Position numbers and translations under genes: made by a program. Below, piece by piece: positions 47,346 through 56,300 of a stretch of 64,000 nt of DNA (the stretch's first letter is position 1; the number at the start of each line of letters is the position of its first letter). This stretch comes from Diploptera punctata (Eukaryota > Arthropoda > Insecta > Blattodea > Blaberidae), in assembly GCA_030220185.1 (NCBI GenBank), contig JASPKZ010007797.1, positions 372,001 through 436,000 on the forward strand, in the 5' to 3' direction. The notes beneath the pieces are model-generated. The model was not told where the DNA came from. It searched no databases and saw only the letters and a list, made by a program, of their open reading frames with translations.

Positions 47346-50300
47346 GGATTTTCATCAAGTAAACACCAACTCAATTGATTACAAGAAGAATAGTTGACTC
47401 AAGAAAGAAAATAATTTAATTTTAATTGACGGTGAAGAATAATACCACCTAAATTTACTTGATCTGCTGGGAAATTAAATAGTAAATAAATTTACAATTA
47501 TTTCTACAAGAAACAATTTTTTTATGATTGTGAAGTGTTTTCCTATCCTGTATACCAACTTCCGACCCTAAGAATAGAATCCAGCTCTACCGAAAATTAA
47601 ACCCAACCTGAACCAGTAATTCTTTTTGGGACACCAATCCTTCAAAATGTTACTACAACATCGGGCATGAAGAGAGTTAGCTACTTCAAAACGTCGTCAC
47701 AACATGTTGAATTACTTCTTCACAGATTAATAGAGAAAACTACACAACAGTGAGCTAAATGATATTTATGGGAAACTGGAATTAATAAAAACAGGAAGTT
47801 TCATTGGCTGTGATGGACAGGATATATATGGCACAATGGGAAATAAAAGAGGGCATGGAAACTTATTGTACGAAAACCAGAGAGCACCCAGTAGATAGGC
47901 CAAGAATAAGATTTGAGAATAATATTAACCATGATTTGAGGAAGGTGAATTATACAGGGAATGATTGGAAAACATTAGCTGAGGATAGGTATATACAGAG
48001 AGCTTATGTCTGCATGGTTTGATAGTGCTAATGAATTAGTATAAAAATAGACTACATCCATTGAAAAAAAATACAATTATAAAATTACAATAGGAAGTAA
48101 CATTATGAGGTTCTTCTTAATAAATAAGGTAGTCTGTTGCATTTTACCTCATAAAAGTTGAGTTCTTCTAGGACATGTTTCTAAACAATTTAGTTTCATC
48201 GTCAGCTTGTCCAGGGTATTGATTTTTAAGTTGTCGACCCTGGATGTTGACTCCTACTCCATCTTTCTCTGGTCCTAAGAATTTGTATATCAAATCTCTC
48301 TTCCCGGAAATTTCAAAATTCTTGATTATATCCCTGTTCTTATAGATGTAGATCTTCTCCCGAATGGTGAGTTTTTTATTATTTTCTATTTGTTTTAATA
48401 ATTTGGTTTTCACATCAATTTTATGTTTTTCTAACCAACTTTTACGAGGTATATTATAAATACAACAGGGCTTAATTGCAGGTATAATAAAAAATGGATA
48501 AAAAAGATGGAAGCAGAGGCAATATATACTTATGTTTTATACCGGACGGTAGAGGAAAAATAATCAACGTTGAAAACTCTGATAAGACCGTAATAAAATT
48601 TAGGAAAGGGCTTTAAGAAATAAAAAACGAGGGAAAATTAATAAAATATTAAAAGATCTGGGAAGATGCATGTCATAACCCAACAGCTCAGGTCTTGGGA
48701 AAAACATATTTTTCAAGCTATTAGGACACATTTACGAAAATACAAAAATATTGTACCTTTTGAATAACACATTATATAAGGGAAACAAACACCTTATATA
48801 ATCTACCCCTGACAAAAATCAAATTATTACCCAATATTAGGAAATATTACTATGGCCGCCACGGATTCTAGCTGGAAGGGGAACAAAATGATAGAATATA
48901 TACTCGCTTTTTTTGGGAAAAAATCAGGCAGAAGGCAGCTTTGGGAACGATCTAGGACGGACATGATTTCGAATCTCGGAGTGTGTAAGTATAAATGCAA
49001 TTTCTAGTAAAGTTCCAGGTTGAATAATTCACTTTGACTAAGTTTGAATAAATTAATCTTAGGTTGAATAATTCACTTTGACTAAGTTTGAATACATTAA
49101 GTTTGAATAAATTAATCTTAGATGTTTTTATTATTAATTTCATACATCTCAATGATATTAATAATAAAAACATCGAAAATAGCCGTACTGGCATTTATAA
49201 TGTAATGTATAATTCCCAAATATGTCTTCTTAATATAGGAGCCGCCATTTGCAAAGATAGAAGCAAAGGCTTCAAAAGCATTTGGTGGGCGGGAATTACA
49301 ACGTATATAGAGAAAGATTTGCGTTTAGATCGGTACTTGCTCAGGTAGCTCAAATGGTAGAGCACTTGGACTAGAAAACCAAGGGTCCCGGGTTCAAGTC
49401 CCGGTCTGAGCGTATAATTTTTCTCTTTAAATATAAATTAATCTTAGGTTGAATAATTCACTTTGACTAAGTTTGAATACATTAAGTTTGAATAAATTAA
49501 TCTTAGGTTGAATAATTCACTTTAATAGAGTTGAATAAATTAGGATTTTATCTATAACATAGAGTTTAAAGAAAGAAGTAATTTGATATCCACCTTTTCT
49601 AACTTGTTCTACATAAGACAATATACATTAAAATATTCTGAGTTCTCTCATTTTAGCATATCAGCGCATGTAAATTAACGTCATAAAATAAAGTTTTGTT
49701 ATTTGTGTTTAGGTTTATAATTACGTGTATTTTTCTAAAGGATTTATTTAATTCAGTGTTTTATATATATATATATAGTAAATAAAGGTTGGTTACGCTG
49801 GTCTTGTGTGTGGAATTTATAACGGAACTGACATTCCGATCTATATTTAGCAAATAACCTTGACTTTCCCTCACTCTTGATGACGGCTAAACGGCCTTCT
49901 ACAGCTTGAGCAAAGAAGCCTTAGTTAAATATACACATAGAAAATATTGACTTCATGCCCTTTTTCGCTACCTTATAATCTGATCTATCCAGGTTGTAAT
50001 AAGGTAAGATGCAAAAGACTCACCTTATTTATCACAATATACAGTTCAGTAAAATGAACTAAATCAGTAAGAATAGTTCACCTACAGCAGCTAATCTGTA
50101 AAATTAGTGAATTAAAATTACCTGGAGACATATTATCAGAATTGAAATCTCCACAAACTATATCAAAGTCGACAATATCTCCTGGTAGAGTTTTCTGGTC
50201 TTTGAACAGGGACGTGAATATACGAATATCTGTAAGCTGTGAGAGCAACACAGCATCAGTTCCCTGGAACGCCTGGGTATGAACATTGGCAATATAACCA

Positions 50301-53300
50301 ACATGATTATCTCCATTCTCCTCATAATGCAGTAGCACCTGTAACAAAACGTTAATGTAAGCAAAACTTGTTTTAAAAAAGAACATACATAAATACCTAA
50401 TTCATCATCATCCGGTATTATGACAGCTGTTGCCGTCTTCCACAAACCAAATGCCATTCCTCTCTGTCCATCCATTGATCTTCCTCCAATCCTGTGATAA
50501 TCATAGTCGCTTGCACACTTTTAATCCAAGTTTTCTTTGGTCTTCCTTTCCATTGGAATCCATTCCATAATAAGTTTAGGCAATCTTTGCTCTGGCATTC
50601 TTTTGACATGGCCATATGACTGTTATCTTTTCTTTTCCATAATGTCTATGATGTCCGACCAGCCTCATGGGCTAGTGGTTAGCATTTTTGACTACTGTCC
50701 ATAAGGTCCTGGGTTCGATTCCCAGTCAAACCATAGGAATTTTTCCTTAAAAGGAATTATTTCTGTGGTTGCCCATGGTCTGGAATTTAGGTTAAGAATT
50801 CCCCAGGTGCTTCATTATCATTTATCACCCATCATATCTTCGGGGTAACATAACTCCACCTTCAAGGTGCCCCAACTTCAGAAGTGAGATACAATTATGC
50901 CAATGCCAGGAGAGAACACCAGAAATGTCGAAATGACAACCTAGGGCATTGAAAAAAAAAAATGTCTATGATGTCCAGCTCCTCTTGTATACCCATAATT
51001 TCCCTTATTTCTTTATTTCGTATTTTATCCATTCTAGATTTTCTAGCTGATCTTCTTAAACATCCATTTCTGTACTTAAAATTAGTTTAATTTCCCTGGT
51101 AGGAATTTGCCACACTTCAGCACCATATGTTAAAATGCTCTGAACTATATTTTTAATTCTTCTATTTTTTGTAATATTTTTGCTCCACCAAACACAATTT
51201 AAAGCATTTATTGTTTGTTTTGTTTGTGCAATTCTATTTTTAATTCCCACTGTGTTATCGCCTGAATGGTCTAATTTTGTTCCTAAATAAGTGCATTCAA
51301 TACTAGGTTTTAGTTCTTCTCCATTGTTGAAATTTATATTTTTCCTTTCCTACCCAATTTGAATAAATAAATACAAAAACAAAACTAATGCTGACTATAA
51401 TTCATCCAATATTTAGAATTAATCAACAAACAGACTATTTAATGCACCAGTAGAGGTAAAGCAATATAATTTGTAGTGCAGAAACAAAATAATGTTCAGA
51501 TACACCTACATTAATTATGAACATTGTTTTTACATCTCACTTCATAAGCTCCATGTTTTCACAAGTTTCAAAGGCCACTTTGCCTTCATCTTCAGTCTAA
51601 CTCCAACTCAGTGAAAATATGGAACTTTATGAGGTGAGATGTGAAAACATTTTATCCTTCATTTATAAATTGATAATTACCTCGTAGTGTTACCACCATA
51701 ATTTTGATAAACACCTATATTACATCATACATCACATGTTTCCCCCAGACCTTGAGTCTCTCTCTCTTTCTTCCCCTCAACAATGTCCATCATCTTCTCA
51801 ACGGGATACACCATCACATGTTCAGCTGTGTAATAAGTCAATGCCCCTATAGTTCCGCTGTTGGGATTTGTTTTGGTGTTAACAACAGTAGCCGAGTGGT
51901 TAAGGCAAGATGCCTTGGCACAGAGCTATGGTACTTGTGCTGGTTCGAGTCTCCATGGGGAAAGAAATTTTTCATGAAATTTCGGCCAGTATGGGCCTGG
52001 TGCCCACCCAGCATCATGAGTAATTTGTGTAGCTACAATAAGTAGCGGTTCCAGGTTGAGAAAACCAGCTATAATGGCTGGGGACCCAACATGCTGACCA
52101 CATGTCACCCCTATATTGGCCGGATGATCATCTACCCCTGTGATTAACACATGTAGATGTGAGGAGCAGCAGCCGGCAGATAGGTCAAGGACCTTCTAGG
52201 CCTGTCGCGCCATGGAGTTTTTTTTAAAAATTATAATAGGAACTATCTATACCACCAGTATGACCAACCTTCATAATAAGAAATTGCACTACTTTCTTAT
52301 TTTACTATGTTAAGAATGGAGTAAGTTAGTGTACACCGAATCAGTTTATAGTTTAATGAAATAATATGCAAATGATTTAATTTAAGTTACGAATTAAGAG
52401 TTAGTGTACATCCATTATTAAAAGCATGTCTGGGAATTTATTGCGAAGGTTGATAACAACAGATAATCCTGCCATCAATGGAGCAAGTTCATCTCTTACA
52501 TATGTGCACTACTATTCTGCATGACTTAGAAAAAATTCATGGTGAGGCATAAAGCGCAGTTTCTCCATAGGAAATTTTATTAGAAACAGAAAAGTACATA
52601 GTGCAACAGTATAATAAAAATGTTGTATGTAAACATTTTACTACAGCAGAAACATAAATAGACATGATGGTAACGAGTGATAACTATTGATATGGTCCAT
52701 TTCAAGATTCACAGGTGATCATCAATTCTAGAAGAGTCAAAAGTGTTGTAACATGCTGCCACATTCTTATGCTAGCTGAATTGGAATCCACACATAGCAA
52801 TTAAACTTAAAAAGATAAATTCAATCTTACCTTAAAATTTTCCACATAGTGGAATTACTCAACTCCATTGGGTTGCCAGCCTGAGTTATAATCAAAGATA
52901 ATCAAAACAGTTTGTAACAGCCCATTCTAACTTATAGTATTTAGACACATATGCTACAATAGCCCAAATTGGCTGAAGTTTCCATTAAGTGCAGCGAGAA
53001 ATTTTTCTAAGTCCCAGGAGACACCATGCGCATGCACCAACAGAGTTTTATTTTCAAATTATTTCTCACCATTTACAATAAATTTTACATTTTTCTATGA
53101 TTATTTCATATATTTTTCTATAATATTTAACTACATACGTAACACGAAGACGTGGCAGCCGTATTGATTTTAACGAATATTCTGCATAACATCAACACAT
53201 GGTCCAGTGCAGCCAACATAGAGTATGTATTTAATATATGTAGGAAATAACACTAGGAGGTTTCTTTTAATTATATTTGACTTGGATATTTTGATATTAG

Positions 53301-56300
53301 AAATACAGAAATTAGAAAATGGATGAATGCAGAAAAAAATTTAATGGATGAGATTGAACACAGAACGTTAAAATGGTATGGACACGTAAGAAGAATGCAG
53401 GATGGAAGACAACCAAAGGCTGTCTATGCATGGAAAATTGAAAGAAGGAACAGAAAAGGAAGACCAACAACAACCTGGAAGAACATTCAAAATTCAATGA
53501 GGAAATTTGGTGTAATGGATGAAGACACAGAGGACATAGAATGATGGAGAACTTCAATTAAGGGAAATTTGTGAATGTTTGTTGCAAACTGATAATCTAT
53601 AAGTCCGTAGTCATTTGCATTTATTTATTTTTAATTCATGTTAATAACTAAGATTGGTTGGAGAAAACCCTCAATGATGAGGAAAATTCTCAATATGAAC
53701 GAATGATTCAAAGTTAAAATTGGGAAACACATTATGAGGTTCTTAATTAATAAATTAATGAATCATTTTAACATCTTACCTCATATTTCATGTTTTATCA
53801 AACACGGGAACTATAGTTTTCAAATGATCTTGTCATTCATTTTCAACCGCCATTATGACTACCGTGTTTGATAAAACATGAAATATGAGGTAAGATGTTA
53901 AAATGACTCATTAATTTATTAATGAATGAATGATATTTTGACTCACCTCATATATCTCACATAAATATGAGGTGAGTCAAAATATCCAACTCAAATATAA
54001 TAGAGCATCCATCCATTGTAATCCTGCCCGAGGGCATGTCTTTTACTGCAATCATAGTATATTCATGCTATGCTTTGCAGCTTTACTAGAAAATTATAAG
54101 TGTGGTAGCTTCCCGTTGCTTTCCACACCGGTGAAGAATGATGATGATGATAAAGATGATGATGATGATAGCCGGATGATTTTCGGGGACCGTTGGGCCC
54201 TAAGCTTCCTGACATTTGTCACAGATGAGGAAACATCCCGAAAAAACCTCACCCAGGAGCCTGTCCCGACCGGGAATCAAACCCGGGCCCACTGCATGAC
54301 AGGGCAGCACACTGTACTTCAGAATTTCAGAACTTACTATTTATTTTTGGATGTTGCATTCTTTCACAGGTTAAAATGCTTAAATTGCATTAGGTTAGCA
54401 TTTAGGTTGGTCTTTCACAGATTAGAGTACTGAAATTGTGTTAGGTTAGCTTTTAGGTTCATTAAATATCGTGTTCCAAGGAAATGCTGGATACAAAATT
54501 CATCAGGCCTAAGACTTGGTTGGATGAAGAAGAAATATTGTGTATATGTTGGCTGCATTGCATGATTCCATAGTGTAAACCGCTTTGCATTTGTTGGCGC
54601 ATGCACGTGGTGTCTGCCTGGGATTTAGAAAAATTTCTCACTACATTTAATGGAAACTTTATCTGTCCAAATTAATTTTGTTTCCTATTAATTTAGATTT
54701 TAACCCTCTGCATGTCACTGGTAAAATCTCTTGCATCAGAAATTTAAAACGCATCTGCCGATGTGATCGGCTTTGCAAGTAGTTTAAATATATTGTCTGG
54801 CAGGTAATGGACAGTAGCATCAGAGCCGATCTAATCAGATCACAGCATCTAAAGGGTTAAGCGGTATTTTAATTTAGTTGTGTTTTTGTTTATATACTAT
54901 GGTTTCTACGTATTGCTTTTCTTGATTTTTAATACTCACCTTTACACACAGCACTCCTTGTGTTGTTAACTTTGCATGTTTTGTTCTAAAAGTGAAAGTA
55001 AAGAAATCTACATCAAGTATTGGCTTCTTGCTTGCAAAAAATAAGCCACTTCCTACAAAAAAAAAAGCAACCAATACAGTTTCATACAATCATTGTGATA
55101 GTTTCTTAGAATGTTTGGGAAAAGTTAGATTACCTCAACCAATGGATTTTTATAAGTTCTACAGAATCATGTGTGAATGCTTAAAGAAACTTCCACTAGA
55201 TGGCAGAAATGTGCAAAATTGGTATGACCAAGCTTTGCAATAAATTCTCAAATATGTTTATAAGAAATGAATGTACACCAACTTCCTCCCATCTAACCTA
55301 ATAAAATGTATTACATGCATATTATTCAATGAGGTGTAAACTAATCTGATGTATACTAACTTGTCCCATCGGAACCTAATAAAATGGAGTGAACAGGCAT
55401 CTCTTTAAACATATTTTTGAATGTTGGTCATTCTGATTTCACAGATATATCCACCATCTAGAGGAAGTTTCTTTAAGTGTTTGCACATGTACACAATGAT
55501 TCTGTAGAACTTCAAAAATATAATTTCAGATAAATGCAACAATTTTGCATATGTAGATAAATATTTAATAACTGTAAAAAAAAAGTTGAAGTTGTATCAT
55601 TGCAAAACATTTGGCTCAAGTTTAGAATGATTTACCGTTGATTTTTCAATTTATTATTGTGAATTATAACTCTTCTTCTGTATTTAGTAACATTTTTAAA
55701 TATTTAAAACAATGTTTATAACTTTATTTTAGAATTTTTAAGTATTTATTCAAATACACATATTGTGATAGTGATTTGTTATTTTCTCCAGAGAGTATAT
55801 TATGTAGACAATTTTATTATTAATTTAACACTTCTCATTGAAGGATAAATTATATTTGAAGAGAAAAATTTTCGCCTAGACCGGGACTCGAACCCGGGAC
55901 CCTTGGCTTTCCGGGCCAAGTGCTCTACCAACTGAGCTACCGAGACGAGTTATGATCTAGATGCAAATTTTTCTCTTATGTACGTTGTAATTCCCTCGCG
56001 CCAAATGCTTGAAACCTATAGCTTCTATCTTTGCAAATGGCGGCTTCTTAGTTAAGAAGACATTTATTGGGAATTTAACACTATTTTATAGCCAGTAGGG
56101 CTTCTATTGACGATTTTATTATTAATTTAACACTTCTCATTGAAGGATAAATTATATTTGAAGAGAAAAATTTTTGCCTAGACCGGGACTCGAACCCTGG
56201 ACCCTTGGCTTTCCGGGCCAAGTGCTCTACCAACTGAGCTACCGAGGCCCGGAAAGCCAAGGGTCCCGGGTTCGAGTCCTGGTCTAGGCAAAAATTTTTC

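Larger units (their letters stand above)
46195..47650 (+). repeat. Second copy of the hAT-internal sequence, with SINE inside
   Basis: Inverted match to 35390-36150; interrupted by the family E SINE and by the foldback at 47110-47315. Confidence 0.55.

Noticed and set aside
51580..51620. Active hammerhead in the 51.5-kb foldback
   Set aside because: CTGAAGA, stem II and GAAAC are kept but helix III is not self-complementary and G stands at the cleavage position, which hammerheads do not cleave.
53972..54433. 153-codon open frame on the plus strand
   Set aside because: It runs across a PLE foldback end, repeat G and a family D SINE in antisense, so it cannot be one gene.
278..56289. CRISPR array from regularly repeated short blocks
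   Set aside because: Eukaryotic context, no regular spacer length, repeats are tRNA-like with long shared flanks.
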